A stretch of 45,982 nt of DNA from Kosakonia oryziphila (GCF_900094795.1 NZ_FMBC01000038.1:1-45982); one strand, 5' to 3'; shown: positions 1 through 9,938, counted from the first letter of the stretch. The notes: generated by a model not told the origin, from the sequence alone. Numbers and translations are program-made.

Positions 1-352
1 CTGTCCTACTATGCCCTCTGCTGACTCCTGTCCGCCGGTCAGCGCACCTTACGGTGCGCTCAGTTCTGAATGCAGAACGCCGGACAGGCCTCCCGGGGTA
101 AGCTCAGCCGCTTTCACCACACACCTGCCCAATCTACCACCCCGGCTCTTGATGGTTATGGCCTTTGCAATCAATGGCTTGCTCCGCCTGCCGGGTAGGC
201 CTCGTATCGGATTTCTGTTCGTCAGGTCATGGTTTTGCTCCACGCTTCCTTCAGACCCCGCCTCACGACGACGCCCTTGCGCTTCACTAGTCCTTCGCCA
301 CCATCAGGCTGGACAGGGGGCTTTCCCCCAGGCTGTAGTGCATAACCTGCAC
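1..352 (-). mobile_element. 5' part of a group II intron (partial, runs off the window edge)
   Basis: No protein is supported here; the open frames on both strands look like chance. Read on the minus strand, the stretch looks like the ribozyme part of a bacterial group II intron. It starts with a GTGCAGG box at 346-352, close to the GUGYG 5' end of such introns. It passes through G-rich hairpins, and near the window edge carries the phrase GTCAGCAGAGGGCATAGTAG, which I recognise from the region just before intron-encoded reverse transcriptases. A long hairpin precedes that phrase (arms GGTGCGCT / AGCGCACC, complement of roughly 40-62). The reverse transcriptase itself would lie outside the window. 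The intron would start four bases after the T-tract of the ptsG terminator, and class C introns are known to insert just behind terminators. The exact class is my inference. Confidence 0.68.
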
Positions 353-356
353 GCAT

Positions 357-380
357 AAAAAAGGGAGCCATCAGGCTCCC
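357..380 (-). terminator. ptsG rho-independent terminator
   Basis: On the minus strand a 7-bp stem GGGAGCC / GGCTCCC with a 4-base loop (363-380) is followed by six T. It lies 22 bases past the ptsG stop codon and directly before the presumed group II intron. Confidence 0.9.
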
Positions 381-401
381 TCAGTCTCCCCAGACTACGG
401 C

Positions 402-1835
402 TTAGTTAGCGCGGATATAGTCATCCATTTCGGTTTTCAGGTTATCGGATTTGGTACCGAAAATTGCCTGAACGCCGGAACCAGCGACGACCACACCTGC
501 AGCGCCCAGTTTCTTCAGGCCAGCCTGATCCACTTTCGCTACGTCAGCTACGCTGACACGCAGACGCGTGATGCACGCATCCAGGTTGGTGATGTTTTCT
601 TTACCGCCAAACGCTGCAACCAGAGCCGGAGCCATCTCACTGCTTACTCCAGCCTTAGTGTCTTCGGTCACGTCTTCACGGCCCGGCGTTTTCAGGTCAA
701 GCGCTTTAATCAGCACGCGGAATATGGTGTAGTAAACCACGGCATAGCAAGCACCAACGATCGGGAACAGCCACAGTTTGCTGCTGTTACCGCTCAGTAC
801 GATGAAGTCGATCAGACCGTGAGAGAACGACGTACCATCACGCATACCCAGCAGGATACAGATCGGGAATGCCAGACCTGCCAGAATAGCGTGGATAACG
901 TACAGGATCGGCGCAACAAACATGAAGGAGAACTCGATCGGCTCGGTAATACCGGTCAGGAACGAGGTCAGCGCTGCGGAGATCATGATACCGCCCACTT
1001 TCGCGCGGTTTTCCGGTTTAGCAGAGTGCCAGATAGCGATAGCGGCAGCCGGCAGACCGTACATTTTGAACAGGAAGCCGCCAGACAGTTTGCCCGCAGT
1101 CGGGTCGCCTGCCATGTAACGCGGAATATCGCCGTGGAATACCTGGCCAGCGCCGTTGGTGAATTCACCAATCTGCATCTGGAAAGGTACGTTCCAGATG
1201 TGGTGCAGACCGAACGGTACCAGGCAGCGCTCAACGAAACCGTAGATACCGAATGCAACAACCGGGTTCTGGTAGGCAGCCCATTGAGAGAATGTCTGGA
1301 TCGCGGAACCAATCGGTGGCCAAATGAAAGAGAGGATCACGCCGGTGAAAATCGCTGCAAGGCCAGAAATAATCGGTACAAAGCGTTTCCCCGCGAAGAA
1401 GCCCAGATACTCAGGCAGCTTAATACGGTAGAAGCGGTTAAACATGTATGCGGCAATCGCACCAGAGATGATCCCGCCGAGCACACCGGTATCCGCCAGA
1501 TGTTTTGCAGCGATCTCTTCAGCAGGTAAATGCAGAACCAGAGGTGCAACCACAGCCATGGTTTTCACCATGATGCCGTAAGCAACAACCGAAGCCAGAG
1601 CAGAAACGCCATCATTATTGGTGAAGCCAAGCGCAACACCGATAGCGAAAATCAACGGCATGTTAGCAAAAACGGAACCGCCCGCTTCGGCCATAACATG
1701 AGAAACCACTGCTGGCAGCCAGCTGAAGTTTGCAGAACCGACACCCAGCAGGATACCTGCGATAGGCAGTACGGATACTGGCAGCATCAGCGATTTACCG
1801 ACCTTCTGCAGGTTAGCAAATGCATTCTTAAACAT
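402..1835 (-). CDS. ptsG: PTS glucose-specific permease EIICB-Glc
   Basis: Inner-membrane glucose transporter that phosphorylates glucose during uptake, using phosphate from EIIA-Glc (Crr). At 477 residues it has the same length as the K-12 protein and is nearly identical. The hydrophobic EIIC domain fills about residues 1-385 (GITEPIEF motif visible). A linker follows, then the EIIB domain with the phosphorylated Cys421 in [13 protein letters not shown]. Transcribed alone, with its own terminator. Its upstream region keeps an Mlc operator, a CRP-like site and the SgrS pairing sequence over the ribosome binding site. It is therefore probably repressed by Mlc without glucose and silenced by SgrS during sugar-phosphate stress. 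Nothing in the coding region looks damaged. Confidence 0.98.
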   Translation of the reverse strand: MFKNAFANLQKVGKSLMLPVSVLPIAGILLGVGSANFSWLPAVVSHVMAEAGGSVFANMPLIFAIGVALGFTNNDGVSALASVVAYGIMVKTMAVVAPLVLHLPAEEIAAKHLADTGVLGGIISGAIAAYMFNRFYRIKLPEYLGFFAGKRFVPIISGLAAIFTGVILSFIWPPIGSAIQTFSQWAAYQNPVVAFGIYGFVERCLVPFGLHHIWNVPFQMQIGEFTNGAGQVFHGDIPRYMAGDPTAGKLSGGFLFKMYGLPAAAIAIWHSAKPENRAKVGGIMISAALTSFLTGITEPIEFSFMFVAPILYVIHAILAGLAFPICILLGMRDGTSFSHGLIDFIVLSGNSSKLWLFPIVGACYAVVYYTIFRVLIKALDLKTPGREDVTEDTKAGVSSEMAPALVAAFGGKENITNLDACITRLRVSVADVAKVDQAGLKKLGAAGVVVAGSGVQAIFGTKSDNLKTEMDDYIRAN

Positions 1836-1860
1836 AATTGAGAGTGCTCCTGAGTATTAG
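1836..1860 (-). promoter_or_regulatory. ptsG ribosome binding site and presumed SgrS pairing site
   Basis: The mRNA just before the ATG reads AATACTCAGGAGCACTCTC, as I recall it in E. coli. There the small RNA SgrS pairs with it through Hfq, blocks translation and triggers RNase E decay. The Shine-Dalgarno AGGAG lies inside the pairing stretch. SgrS itself is not in this window. Confidence 0.72.
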
Positions 1861-1934
1861 TGCTTTTTGTTGCGCTTTCACGCGTTGGCACGGGGGGAGA
1901 GCCGCGCCTTGGGAAGGGCATCTAAGCGCCCTTT

Positions 1935-1991
1935 ATTTATTACACAGAGTAAAATAAATCATTTCGGCTTTGTTTGACGGCTATCACGTTT
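1935..1991 (-). promoter_or_regulatory. ptsG promoter region with Mlc operator and CRP-like site
   Basis: Minus-strand TTATTTTACTCTGTGTAATA (about 1936-1958) matches the known Mlc operator of ptsG. Upstream, AACGTGATAGCCGTCAAACA (1971-1991) resembles a CRP site, with a good left half and a weak right half. The start of transcription cannot be placed exactly by eye. Confidence 0.75.
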
Positions 1992-2028
1992 CAGCTAGCG
2001 GTCGTTTTAAAACTCACACAGATTTACA

Positions 2029-2068
2029 AAAGGCGATGACCGTAGTATGAAAAATGACCATCACCGCC
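2029..2068 (-). terminator. probable terminator after ycfH
   Basis: On the minus strand GGCGGTGA pairs with TCATCGCC (one G-U pair) around a large loop and is followed by TTTT. A second possible stem, CACCGCC / GGCGGTG at 2062-2083, overlaps it, so which fold is used is uncertain. It would end the pabC-mltG-tmk-holB-ycfH transcript. Confidence 0.5.
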
Positions 2069-2134
2069 TTTTTTATGGCGGTGAACTTTACTCTGATCGT
2101 TTATTAATTACGAGTACTAAAATAAGCTGACATT

Positions 2135-2929
2135 TCAGACAGCTTGCAATCTGGCGGGATCGATATGGAACAGGTGGGCAAAGTTTTGCGTGGTCTGCTG
2201 TGCGAGCTCCTCAACAGGGACCCCTTTCAGAACCGCCATATACTCTGCCACATCGCGTGTCATTGCAGGCTGGTTTTCTTTACCGCGATGCGGTACGGGC
2301 GCAAGATACGGAGAATCGGTCTCGACCAGCAACCGATCCAGCGGTACATAACGTGCCGCATTGCGTAGTTGTTCCGCATTACGAAAAGTAACAATGCCGG
2401 AGAAAGAGATATAAAATCCCATATCCAGCAGCTTACCTGCCGTTTCACGATCCTCAGTAAAGCAGTGTAGTACGCCGCCGCAATCCTGAACCTGCTCTTC
2501 CTGCAAAATTGCCAGCGTGTCGGCGCGGGCATCGCGTGTATGCACGATAACCGGTTTATTCAGTTCTCGCCCGATGCGGATATGGTTGCGGAACGAGATT
2601 TGCTGACGCGTTTTGGTTTCCGGTGTATAGAAATAGTCCAGCCCGGTCTCACCCATTGCCACCACGCCCTCTTCCGCAGCGAACTGACGCAGAGCCTCCA
2701 CGTCATACTCTTCGTCCTGATTCAGCGGATGTACGCCGCAGGAGAACACCACATTACTGCGTTCGCCCACCAGCTCGCGCATGCTGCGATATCCGGGCAG
2801 CGTGGTGGCGACGGCCAGGCAAAATTTAACATCGCGCGCGGCGGCTTTTGCCAGTACGTCATCAACATCTTTATGCAAAGATATGTAATCCAGGCCATCA
2901 AGATGGCAGTGCGAGTCGACTAAGAACAT
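2135..2929 (-). CDS. ycfH: TatD-family metal-dependent hydrolase YcfH
   Basis: Member of the TatD DNase family, TIM-barrel enzymes with two metal ions. The exact physiological substrate of YcfH is not settled to my knowledge. The 264 residues show the family's metal-binding signatures in order: SHCHLDG near the N-terminus, GETGLDYFY, HTRDA, HCFTE and ETDSPYLAP, then GKENQP. All expected His, Glu and Asp ligands are present, so it should be active. It starts ten bases after the holB stop codon and is the last gene of the pabC-mltG-tmk-holB-ycfH run, as in E. coli. Confidence 0.95.
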   Translation of the reverse strand: MFLVDSHCHLDGLDYISLHKDVDDVLAKAAARDVKFCLAVATTLPGYRSMRELVGERSNVVFSCGVHPLNQDEEYDVEALRQFAAEEGVVAMGETGLDYFYTPETKTRQQISFRNHIRIGRELNKPVIVHTRDARADTLAILQEEQVQDCGGVLHCFTEDRETAGKLLDMGFYISFSGIVTFRNAEQLRNAARYVPLDRLLVETDSPYLAPVPHRGKENQPAMTRDVAEYMAVLKGVPVEELAQQTTQNFAHLFHIDPARLQAV

Positions 2930-2939
2930 AATGTCTCTC

Positions 2940-3944
2940 TTAAAGGTGGGATACAGGAAGCCTGGCGCCTGGTTGCAGGTACCGTTCCAGTGTTAACAAA
3001 AGATCGGTGAGCAGCAGCTCGCGGTTTACTCCCACGACATTCAGCAACTGTTCACGGCAAATAAATACGTCATGCAGCAGAGCATGCAATGTCTCACTGC
3101 GTAACTGACGGGCAAGGTTGTGTACCAGCACAGGCATATCAACGTTGGTCAGCAACGTCGCTCCCTGCTGTACTTTTAGAGCATCGAGGAACAGTGCACA
3201 GGCCCATTGCAAACGTTCCACCACCCGATCATGGTTAAGCACCGACAGCATGGCGAACCAGTCACCGCTATTCAGCGCGTTTTCAATTGCCTGACAGAGT
3301 ACCTGGCGCTGCGCCCAGTGCTCTTCCTGCAACAGCGCTTCGGCCGCGCCTGGCGACCCTGCACACAGACGCAGCGCGCTAAGGATAGCATCTTGTGACA
3401 CCGTCGCTTCCCGGCTAAGCCACGCGCCGGCATAACTTTCCGCTGGTGGTGCGAGGTGATGCAAGCGGCAGCGACTGCGTAATGTCGCCAGTAATCTCGC
3501 GGGTTCACGGCAGGCAAGGAAGAACCACGTCTGAGCCGGTGGCTCTTCCAGCGTTTTCAGTAATGCATTGGCGGCAGCATCGGTTAACAACGCCGCGTCC
3601 TGAATCCAGACCACTTTCGCCCCGCCAAGACGTGCATGCTCATAGAGTTTTTCACTTACTTCACGCACCGCATCAATGCCCAACGTCGTTTTGCCTTTTT
3701 CCGGTGCCAGCACGTAGTAATCCGGGTGGGTTCCCGCTTGCATCAACTGACAGCCGCGACAGTGGCCGCAGCTTTTGTGCCCTTCCGGTGTTTGACACAG
3801 CAGAAAACGGCTGAGCGCATAGATCAGCGCGTCCTCTCCCATACCCGGCAGCGCGTGTACAAGTAACGCGTGGTGCCCGCGTCCGCTTTGATAACTGGCG
3901 ACCAGTTGTTCAAAGTCCGGTCGCAGCCACGGATACCATTTCAT
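2940..3944 (-). CDS. holB: DNA polymerase III delta-prime subunit
   Basis: Delta-prime is a subunit of the clamp-loader complex that opens the beta clamp and places it on primed DNA. The start at 3944 ([11 protein letters not shown]) gives 334 residues, the K-12 length. It overlaps the tmk stop as ATGA, which favours it over an ATG seven codons upstream. Four zinc-binding cysteines are visible in C-x8-CGHCRGC, and the SRC motif ([10 protein letters not shown]) supplies the arginine used on the neighbouring ATPase subunit. The P-loop is degenerate, as usual for delta-prime. The sequence is much more diverged from K-12 than its neighbours, especially in the C-terminal half, but keeps all family motifs. 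Confidence 0.96.
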   Translation of the reverse strand: MKWYPWLRPDFEQLVASYQSGRGHHALLVHALPGMGEDALIYALSRFLLCQTPEGHKSCGHCRGCQLMQAGTHPDYYVLAPEKGKTTLGIDAVREVSEKLYEHARLGGAKVVWIQDAALLTDAAANALLKTLEEPPAQTWFFLACREPARLLATLRSRCRLHHLAPPAESYAGAWLSREATVSQDAILSALRLCAGSPGAAEALLQEEHWAQRQVLCQAIENALNSGDWFAMLSVLNHDRVVERLQWACALFLDALKVQQGATLLTNVDMPVLVHNLARQLRSETLHALLHDVFICREQLLNVVGVNRELLLTDLLLTLERYLQPGARLPVSHL

Positions 3945-4582
3945 GCGCCCTGCTCCTGCACCCATGCGGTAACGGTCTGACGGATGTCGCGCACCACGTC
4001 CTCCAGCGGTTGCGTGGCATCTACCGTGCGAATAGAGGCATCCTGCGCAGCCAGTTCAAGATAACGCGCACGGGTGCGATTGAAGAAATCCAGCGACTCC
4101 TGCTCAATGCGGTCCAGCTCGCCGCGCGCGCGCGCGCGCTTCAGGCCAACTTCAGGAGTGACATCAAGATACAGGGTTAAATCCGGACGAAAATCACCCA
4201 GCACAGCATCGCGCAACGTCGCCAACATGCCTTGATCGATACCACGACCGCCTCCCTGATAGGCCTGAGTGGAAAGATCGTGCCGATCGCCAATAACCCA
4301 GCAACCGCGCGCCAACGCTGGTTTAATCACCGTTTCCACCAATTGAACACGCGCGGCATAAAACATCAGAACTTCGGCTTTATCAGAAATCACTTCGTCA
4401 CCAACGGAGCGGATATCCAGCACCAGACTGCGCAGTTTCTCCGCCAGCAGCGTACCACCCGGTTCGCGCGTAAATATCATCTCGCTGACGCCAAGCTCTT
4501 TCAGCGTTTCTACGACGACATCACGTGCCGTAGTTTTACCGGCGCCTTCCAGCCCTTCAATAACGATGTATTTACTGCCCAT
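3941..4582 (-). CDS. tmk: thymidylate kinase
   Basis: Phosphorylates dTMP to dTDP with ATP, an essential step to dTTP. The protein has the K-12 length of 213 residues. The P-loop GLEGAGKTT lies at about residues 9-17. TREPGGT and the [15 protein letters not shown] substrate-binding segment follow, then the arginine-rich lid [10 protein letters not shown] typical of the E. coli type. The lid is encoded by a run of eight alternating CG dinucleotides (4123-4138). The 5' end overlaps mltG by 11 bases and the stop overlaps the holB start as ATGA, so translation of the three genes is probably coupled. Confidence 0.98.
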   Translation of the reverse strand: MGSKYIVIEGLEGAGKTTARDVVVETLKELGVSEMIFTREPGGTLLAEKLRSLVLDIRSVGDEVISDKAEVLMFYAARVQLVETVIKPALARGCWVIGDRHDLSTQAYQGGGRGIDQGMLATLRDAVLGDFRPDLTLYLDVTPEVGLKRARARGELDRIEQESLDFFNRTRARYLELAAQDASIRTVDATQPLEDVVRDIRQTVTAWVQEQGA

Positions 4583-5594
4583 TTTTTTCCTTAAGCACTT
4601 TCAAATAGTCCTGCACTGACCGGTTATGGTTGGCGAGGTTGGTATTAAATATGTGTCCGCCCTTCCCGTCGGCCACAAAATAGAGGTACGGTGTCTTCGC
4701 CGGATGTGCTGCCGCTTTCAACGAGGCTTCACCTGGCGTGGCAATCGGTCCTGGCGGCAGGCCGCTAATCACATAGGTGTTGTAATCCGTCGGAGTTTCC
4801 AGATCGGCGCGCGACAGTGTGCCATTATAACGCACGCCCATCCCGTAGATCACCGTCGGATCGGTTTGCAAGCGCATCCCGACGCGTAAGCGGTTAATAA
4901 AGACCGAGGCAACCTGATCGCGTTCGCTGGCCACAGCCGTCTCTTTTTCAATGATGGACGCCATGGTCACTAACTGGTTCTGATCCTTGTACGGCAGGCC
5001 ATCCATGCGCCCTTCCCAGACCTGTTCAACGGCTCGCGCCATTTTCTGGTGCGCGCGCTTGAGCAGCGCAACATCCGTCGTGTTTGCGGTATACATCCAT
5101 GTATCCGGCCAGAACCAGCCTTCCACCCAGTTTTCATGCTCCAGCTTCAGCGCCTGTGCGACAGTAGCATAATCATCATCTTTCAGCGTGTGCTTCAGGT
5201 ATGGTGCATCACGTAGCTGTTTCAGATAATCGCTCAGACGCATCCCCTCCACCAGACGTAGCGGAAATTGCGCCTCTTTGCCGCTAGCCAGTAATTTCAG
5301 CATTTCGCGCACGGTCATCCCCGCCATAAAACGGTAGGTTCCCGCCTTGAAGTGTGACAAATCAGGCTCCATGCGTAATAACCACTGGAAAACACGCGGG
5401 CGATTGATGACTTTTTCCTGATATAGCAATTCCCCTAGCGCCACCCGGCCGGTTCCGGCTGGCAGGGTAAAAATGATTTCATCTTTGGTGAGGATCGTGG
5501 AATCCGCCAGTTGACGAACCTTCCAGACTCCGGCTCCTGCTGCAATCACTAATACCGCCAGCAGAAGGAGAACAACGCGTAACATTTTCTTCAT
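4572..5594 (-). CDS. mltG: endolytic murein transglycosylase MltG
   Basis: Inner-membrane lytic transglycosylase that cleaves nascent glycan strands and is thought to end their elongation. The 340 residues equal the K-12 length. One membrane segment lies at about residues 5-24 ([20 protein letters not shown]), followed by a LysM-like part and the YceG catalytic domain. The catalytic glutamate is in [10 protein letters not shown] (Glu218 by K-12 numbering), and the conserved [10 protein letters not shown] and TPYNTY-like ([15 protein letters not shown]) segments are present. The start overlaps the pabC stop as ATGA and the stop lies inside tmk, so it is within a tight operon. Formerly called yceG. 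Confidence 0.97.
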   Translation of the reverse strand: MKKMLRVVLLLLAVLVIAAGAGVWKVRQLADSTILTKDEIIFTLPAGTGRVALGELLYQEKVINRPRVFQWLLRMEPDLSHFKAGTYRFMAGMTVREMLKLLASGKEAQFPLRLVEGMRLSDYLKQLRDAPYLKHTLKDDDYATVAQALKLEHENWVEGWFWPDTWMYTANTTDVALLKRAHQKMARAVEQVWEGRMDGLPYKDQNQLVTMASIIEKETAVASERDQVASVFINRLRVGMRLQTDPTVIYGMGVRYNGTLSRADLETPTDYNTYVISGLPPGPIATPGEASLKAAAHPAKTPYLYFVADGKGGHIFNTNLANHNRSVQDYLKVLKEKNGQ

Positions 5595-6406
5595 GACTGA
5601 TTTATCTGCTCACACAGTGGGGCTAAAAATTGGTACAACTCTCGCGCTGACCAGCGCAGTTCTCCCCATTGGCGAACGGGGACAACCGGCATCAACGCAT
5701 TACAAATAACCACTTCCTCAGCCTGCGCCAGTTCTTGCTGGCGGGCATTCACTTCGACAACGCGAAAACCGGAAGATGCAAGTTGTCGCATACAATATTG
5801 CCTCATGATGCCATCCACTCCGGCATAGTCGAGACGCGGCGTGAAAACTTCCCGCCCTTGCCGCCAGAAAATATTAGCCGCACAGCATTCGGTGATCCAG
5901 CCGTCGCTGTCCAGCACCAACGCTTCATCAGCATCGGTCTGCTCCAGCCGAGCGCGGATTAACACTTGCTCCAGACGGTTAAGATGTTTGATCCCCGCGA
6001 GCATCGGATTACGCCCGAGGCATATATCGCTCAGCGTCAATGTAACGCCTTCCCGCTGCCAGCGCGCGTAGTGTGCGGGCCGGGCTGAAACAGAAAGAAT
6101 ACGTGTCGGTGAATCGCAGTTCGCCGCGCTGTAGCCACGACCTCCGCCACCGCGGCTGAGGATCACTTTAACTACGCCGTCAGCTTTTTCTTGCACCAGC
6201 GATGCCATCTCCTGCGCCAGCAGATCCCAGTCATGAAAAGGAATAAATAGCCGTTCACATGCCAGACGCAAACGCTGCACATGTGCGGACGCAAACTGGA
6301 TTTTCCCGGCAATGATACGCGCAGTAGTAAAGCAGCCATCACCAAACTGTATAGCTCGGTCACTGGCCGCAAGCTGTCGTTGCTCTGTACCATTAATCAA
6401 GAACAT
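5591..6406 (-). CDS. pabC: aminodeoxychorismate lyase
   Basis: PLP enzyme of folate synthesis that splits 4-amino-4-deoxychorismate into p-aminobenzoate and pyruvate, acting after PabA/PabB. It belongs to fold-type IV aminotransferase-like enzymes. The PLP lysine is in [12 protein letters not shown] (Lys140 counted here). Other family marks are FGDGCFTT near the N-terminus, [16 protein letters not shown], and [13 protein letters not shown] near the C-terminus. At 271 residues it is two longer than K-12 PabC and clearly diverged from it, but no key segment is missing. It lies behind fabF, separated by the fabF terminator, and leads the pabC-mltG-tmk-holB-ycfH group. Confidence 0.96.
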   Translation of the reverse strand: MFLINGTEQRQLAASDRAIQFGDGCFTTARIIAGKIQFASAHVQRLRLACERLFIPFHDWDLLAQEMASLVQEKADGVVKVILSRGGGGRGYSAANCDSPTRILSVSARPAHYARWQREGVTLTLSDICLGRNPMLAGIKHLNRLEQVLIRARLEQTDADEALVLDSDGWITECCAANIFWRQGREVFTPRLDYAGVDGIMRQYCMRQLASSGFRVVEVNARQQELAQAEEVVICNALMPVVPVRQWGELRWSARELYQFLAPLCEQINQS

Positions 6407-6480
6407 AGAGGCTCCTTAAGCGTGTAGCCGGACAGTTTGGCAGGATGGAAAGCAGAGAACAAGGGGAGAAAGCTGAATAG

Positions 6481-6504
6481 AAAAGGCCCGACAAGCGGGC
6501 CTTT
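6481..6504 (-). terminator. fabF rho-independent terminator
   Basis: On the minus strand a GGCCCG / CGGGCC stem with a five-base loop (6485-6501) is followed by TTTT. It begins about 20 bases past the fabF stop and separates the fatty-acid cluster from pabC. Confidence 0.85.
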
Positions 6505-6520
6505 AAAACAGCGAAGACGG

Positions 6521-7762
6521 TCAGACTTTTTTGAAGATCAGCGAGCCGTTGGTGCCACCAAAGCCGAAGGAGTTACACAGGGTATACTCCATACCGCTGA
6601 CCTGGCGCGCTTCGTGCGGTACGAAGTCCAGATCGCAACCTTCATCCGGGTTATCCAGGTTGATGGTCGGCGGTACCGCCTGATCGCGCAGTGCAAGGAT
6701 GGAGTAGATGGACTCTACTGCACCAGCCGCACCTAACAGGTGGCCAGTCATGGATTTGGTTGAGCTCACCATGACGCTACGTGCGGCATCGCCAAACGCA
6801 GCTTTCACCGCCTGAACTTCAGCAATATCGCCTGCCGGCGTAGAGGTACCGTGTGCGTTGACGTAGCCAATCTGGCCCGGTTCAATGCCCGCATCACGCA
6901 GCGCGTTCACTATTGCTTTGGCCGCACCAGCGCCGTTTTCCGGCGGTGACGTCATATGATAAGCATCGCTGCTCATACCAAAGCCGACGATTTCAGCATA
7001 GATTTTCGCACCACGTTTTTTCGCGTGCTCATACTCTTCCAGCATGATGATGCCAGCGCCATCGCCGAGGACAAAACCGTCACGCTCTTTATCCCACGGA
7101 CGGCTTGCAGCCTGCGGATTATCGTTGCGGTTAGACAGCGCACGCGCTGCACCAAAACCACCAACGCCCAGCGGGGTACTGCCTTTTTCTGCACCACCAG
7201 CCAGCATCGCATCGGCATCGCCATAAGCAATAATACGCGCAGCATGGCCGATGTTATGCACACCTGAAGTACAGGCCGTTGCAATTGAAATGCTTGGGCC
7301 TTGCAGGCCAAACATGATAGTCAGGTGACCAGCCACCATGTTAACAATCGTAGACGGTACGAAAAACGGACTGATTTTACGCGGACCGCCCTTAATGAGG
7401 GCACTGTGGTTCTCTTCAATCAGACCCAGACCGCCGATACCTGAACCGATCGCGGCACCAACACGGGAAGCATTTTCTTCCGTGATAACCAGGCCGGAGT
7501 CGTGCATGGCCTGAACGCCAGCCACAATTCCATATTGAATGAAGTCATCCATCTTGCGCTGTTCTTTGCGCGAAATAATGTCTTCACAGTTAAAATCCTT
7601 TACTAAGCCAGCAAATTTGGTTGCATAGGCGCTAGTATCGAAATGGTCGATCAGGCTGATGCCACTCTGACCGGCAAGGAGAGCTTTCCAGTTAGACTCT
7701 ACGGTATTGCCGACAGGAGACAACATGCCAAGTCCGGTCACAACTACACGACGCTTAGACAC
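6521..7762 (-). CDS. fabF: 3-oxoacyl-[acyl-carrier-protein] synthase II
   Basis: Condenses acyl-ACP with malonyl-ACP. KAS II is responsible for the temperature-dependent elongation of palmitoleate to cis-vaccenate. I chose the GTG start at 7762: the GGAGG ribosome site lies six bases before it, the length becomes the K-12 value of 413, and the ATG two codons upstream abuts the GGAGG directly. The Cys-His-His active site is visible: Cys164 in TACTSGVHN, His in [11 protein letters not shown] and His in [12 protein letters not shown]. The C-terminal SFGFGGTN loop is intact. It follows acpP, with a hairpin between the two genes. Confidence 0.97.
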   Translation of the reverse strand: MSKRRVVVTGLGMLSPVGNTVESNWKALLAGQSGISLIDHFDTSAYATKFAGLVKDFNCEDIISRKEQRKMDDFIQYGIVAGVQAMHDSGLVITEENASRVGAAIGSGIGGLGLIEENHSALIKGGPRKISPFFVPSTIVNMVAGHLTIMFGLQGPSISIATACTSGVHNIGHAARIIAYGDADAMLAGGAEKGSTPLGVGGFGAARALSNRNDNPQAASRPWDKERDGFVLGDGAGIIMLEEYEHAKKRGAKIYAEIVGFGMSSDAYHMTSPPENGAGAAKAIVNALRDAGIEPGQIGYVNAHGTSTPAGDIAEVQAVKAAFGDAARSVMVSSTKSMTGHLLGAAGAVESIYSILALRDQAVPPTINLDNPDEGCDLDFVPHEARQVSGMEYTLCNSFGFGGTNGSLIFKKV

Positions 7763-7814
7763 GTTCATCCTCCAGGGAGGGATAAAAAAAGAGATTCGAG
7801 GGATAACACTAGAT

Positions 7815-7842
7815 AAAACTCAGGCGGTCGAGTGACCGCCTG
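7815..7842 (-). terminator. acpP terminator
   Basis: A perfect 9-bp stem, CAGGCGGTC / GACCGCCTG with a 4-base loop (7821-7842), is followed on the minus strand by AGTTTT. It lies between acpP and fabF and would favour separate, very abundant acpP mRNA. Confidence 0.75.
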
Positions 7843-7853
7843 GAGATGTTCAC

Positions 7854-8090
7854 TTACGCCTGGTGACCGTTGATGTAATCAATGGCAGCCTGAACGGTGG
7901 TGATTTTCTCAGCTTCTTCGTCCGGAATCTCAGTATCAAACTCTTCTTCCAGAGCCATTACCAGCTCAACGGTGTCAAGAGAATCAGCGCCCAGGTCCTC
8001 AACGAAGGAAGCATTATTGGTAACTTCTTCCTGCTTAACGCCCAGCTGTTCGCCGATAATTTTCTTAACGCGTTCTTCGATAGTGCTCAT
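7854..8090 (-). CDS. acpP: acyl carrier protein
   Basis: Small acidic cytoplasmic protein that carries growing acyl chains on a 4'-phosphopantetheine arm. At 78 residues it appears essentially identical to K-12 ACP. The arm attaches to the serine in [15 protein letters not shown] (Ser37 counting Met1). It sits between fabG and fabF, partners all the fab enzymes around it, and also supplies acyl groups to PlsX and LpxL encoded in this window. A hairpin terminator follows directly. Confidence 0.99.
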
Positions 8091-8244
8091 ACTCTTAAAT
8101 TTCCTATCAAAACTCGCTTTCGCGATGGTTTTCGTAGTGTATAAAATGTTGAAAAATTTGCAACTAAATCCCGGCAGTTCTTACCACGATTTTACGCTAT
8201 TTTGAGGCCTTTCCCCCTCATAACGCAAATAATTTTAATCGTGG

Positions 8245-8979
8245 TTAGACCATATACATTCCGCCATTGACGTGCAGGGTTTCACCTGTGATGTAACCCG
8301 CCTCGTCAGAGGCTAAAAATGCAACCGCACTGGCTATTTCCTGAGCACCGCCAAGGCGACCCGCAGGAACTTGCGCCAGGATACCCGCACGCTGATCGTC
8401 AGAGAGCGCACGCGTCATGTCCGTTTCAATAAAGCCCGGAGCAACAACGTTCACCGTAATACCGCGGGACGCAACTTCACGCGCCAGCGATTTACTGAAA
8501 CCGATAAGACCCGCTTTCGCCGCAGCGTAGTTGGCCTGACCAGCATTTCCCATGGTACCAACCACAGAACCGATAGTGATAATACGCCCATGACGCTTTT
8601 TCATCATAGCCCGCATTACCGCTTTTGACAGACGGAAAACAGATGAAAGGTTAGTGTCGAGAATATCGTTCCACTCATCATCTTTCATGCGCATCAGCAA
8701 GTTATCACGAGTGATCCCGGCATTATTAACCAGAATATCAACTTCGCCAAACTCAGCGCGAATGTTCTCCAGAACCGATTCAATAGATGCGGCATCGGTC
8801 ACGTTCAGCAGCAGACCTTTACCCTTCGCACCTAAATAGTCACTGATAGCCTGCGCGCCATTTTCACTCGTTGCGGTACCAATAACTTTTGCGCCGCGAG
8901 CGGCTAACGTTTCAGCAATGGCACGACCAATTCCACGGCTTGCGCCGGTAACCAGCGCGACTTTTCCTTCAAAACTCAT
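8245..8979 (-). CDS. fabG: 3-oxoacyl-[acyl-carrier-protein] reductase
   Basis: NADPH-dependent short-chain dehydrogenase that reduces 3-ketoacyl-ACP in the elongation cycle. The start at 8979 (MSFEGKVALVTG) gives 244 residues, the K-12 length. The longer open frame upstream runs into fabD and lacks a better start. TGASRGIGRAIAE is the Rossmann dinucleotide motif and NNAGITRDN the second SDR motif. The catalytic Ser, Tyr and Lys are visible in IGSVVGTMGN and NYAAAKAG. The C-terminus keeps the family's GGMYMV ending. It lies 13 bases after the fabD stop and is almost certainly cotranscribed with it. Confidence 0.98.
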   Translation of the reverse strand: MSFEGKVALVTGASRGIGRAIAETLAARGAKVIGTATSENGAQAISDYLGAKGKGLLLNVTDAASIESVLENIRAEFGEVDILVNNAGITRDNLLMRMKDDEWNDILDTNLSSVFRLSKAVMRAMMKKRHGRIITIGSVVGTMGNAGQANYAAAKAGLIGFSKSLAREVASRGITVNVVAPGFIETDMTRALSDDQRAGILAQVPAGRLGGAQEIASAVAFLASDEAGYITGETLHVNGGMYMV

Positions 8980-8992
8980 GGTCATCCTCTTT

Positions 8993-9922
8993 TTATTGCG
9001 CGAGTGCTTCGGACATTGCAGCTGGCTCATTGATAGCCGATGCCGTCAGTGTGTCAACAATACGTTTTGTCAGGCCGGTGAGAACTTTACCCGGGCCGAC
9101 CTCATACAGGTGTTCAACGCCCTGCGATGCCATAAACTCAACGCTTTTCGTCCACTGCACCGGGCTGTACAACTGACGCACCAGTGCACTGCGAATAGCT
9201 TCCGGCGACGTTTCGCACTTCACATCCACGTTGTTAATAACCGGGATCTGCGGAGCACTAAATGTAATAGCATTCAGCTCAACGGCCAGTTTTTCAGCAG
9301 CCGGTTTCATCAGTGCGCAGTGAGACGGCACGCTGACAGGCAGCGGTAACGCGCGTTTAGCGCCAGCGGCTTTGCAAGCTGCACCAGCACGTTCAACGGC
9401 CTCTTTATGGCCTGCGATCACTACCTGACCCGGGGAATTATAGTTCACCGGAGAAACAATCTGACCTCCAGCCGCGGTTTCACACGCTTTTGCGATAGAT
9501 TCATCATCAAGGCCGATGATAGCTGACATCGCGCCAGTACCTTCCGGTACGGCTTCCTGCATGAATTTGCCGCGCAGCTCAACCAGCCGTACAGCATCGG
9601 CAAATGCAATCACACCGGCGCATACCAGCGCAGAATACTCGCCAAGGCTATGGCCAGCCATCAGTACCGGCGTTTTGCCACCCTGCTGCTGCCACACGCG
9701 CCACAACGCGACAGATGCGCTCAGAAGCGCAGGCTGGGTCTGCCATGTTTTATTAAGCTCTTCTGCCGGGCCTTGTTGCACCAGCGCCCAGAGATCATAA
9801 CCCAAAGCCGCAGAGGCTTCGGCAAACGTTTCTTCAATGACCGGGTAAGCTGTCGCCATATCCGCCAGCATGCCGACGGTCTGGGAACCTTGCCCCGGAA
9901 AAACAAAAGCAAATTGCGTCAT
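8993..9922 (-). CDS. fabD: malonyl-CoA:ACP transacylase
   Basis: Transfers malonyl from CoA to ACP and so supplies the extender unit for fatty-acid synthesis. The 309 residues equal the K-12 length. FVFPGQGSQ is the N-terminal oxyanion motif. The nucleophile is Ser92 in AGHSLGEYSALV, with the partner histidine in VPSHCALMKP. The gene lies 16 bases after fabH and 13 before fabG, inside the plsX-fabH-fabD-fabG block. Confidence 0.98.
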   Translation of the reverse strand: MTQFAFVFPGQGSQTVGMLADMATAYPVIEETFAEASAALGYDLWALVQQGPAEELNKTWQTQPALLSASVALWRVWQQQGGKTPVLMAGHSLGEYSALVCAGVIAFADAVRLVELRGKFMQEAVPEGTGAMSAIIGLDDESIAKACETAAGGQIVSPVNYNSPGQVVIAGHKEAVERAGAACKAAGAKRALPLPVSVPSHCALMKPAAEKLAVELNAITFSAPQIPVINNVDVKCETSPEAIRSALVRQLYSPVQWTKSVEFMASQGVEHLYEVGPGKVLTGLTKRIVDTLTASAINEPAAMSEALAQ

Positions 9923-9938
9923 CTTCTTATCCTTATAC

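Noticed and set aside
11-358. 115-residue open frame at the left edge (and a shorter one on the other strand)
   Set aside because: Composition is low in information, no ribosome site or known family; the stretch reads much better as the structured part of a group II intron.
819-1529. 236-residue plus-strand frame opposite ptsG
   Set aside because: Shadow of ptsG with no ribosome site and no recognisable protein character.
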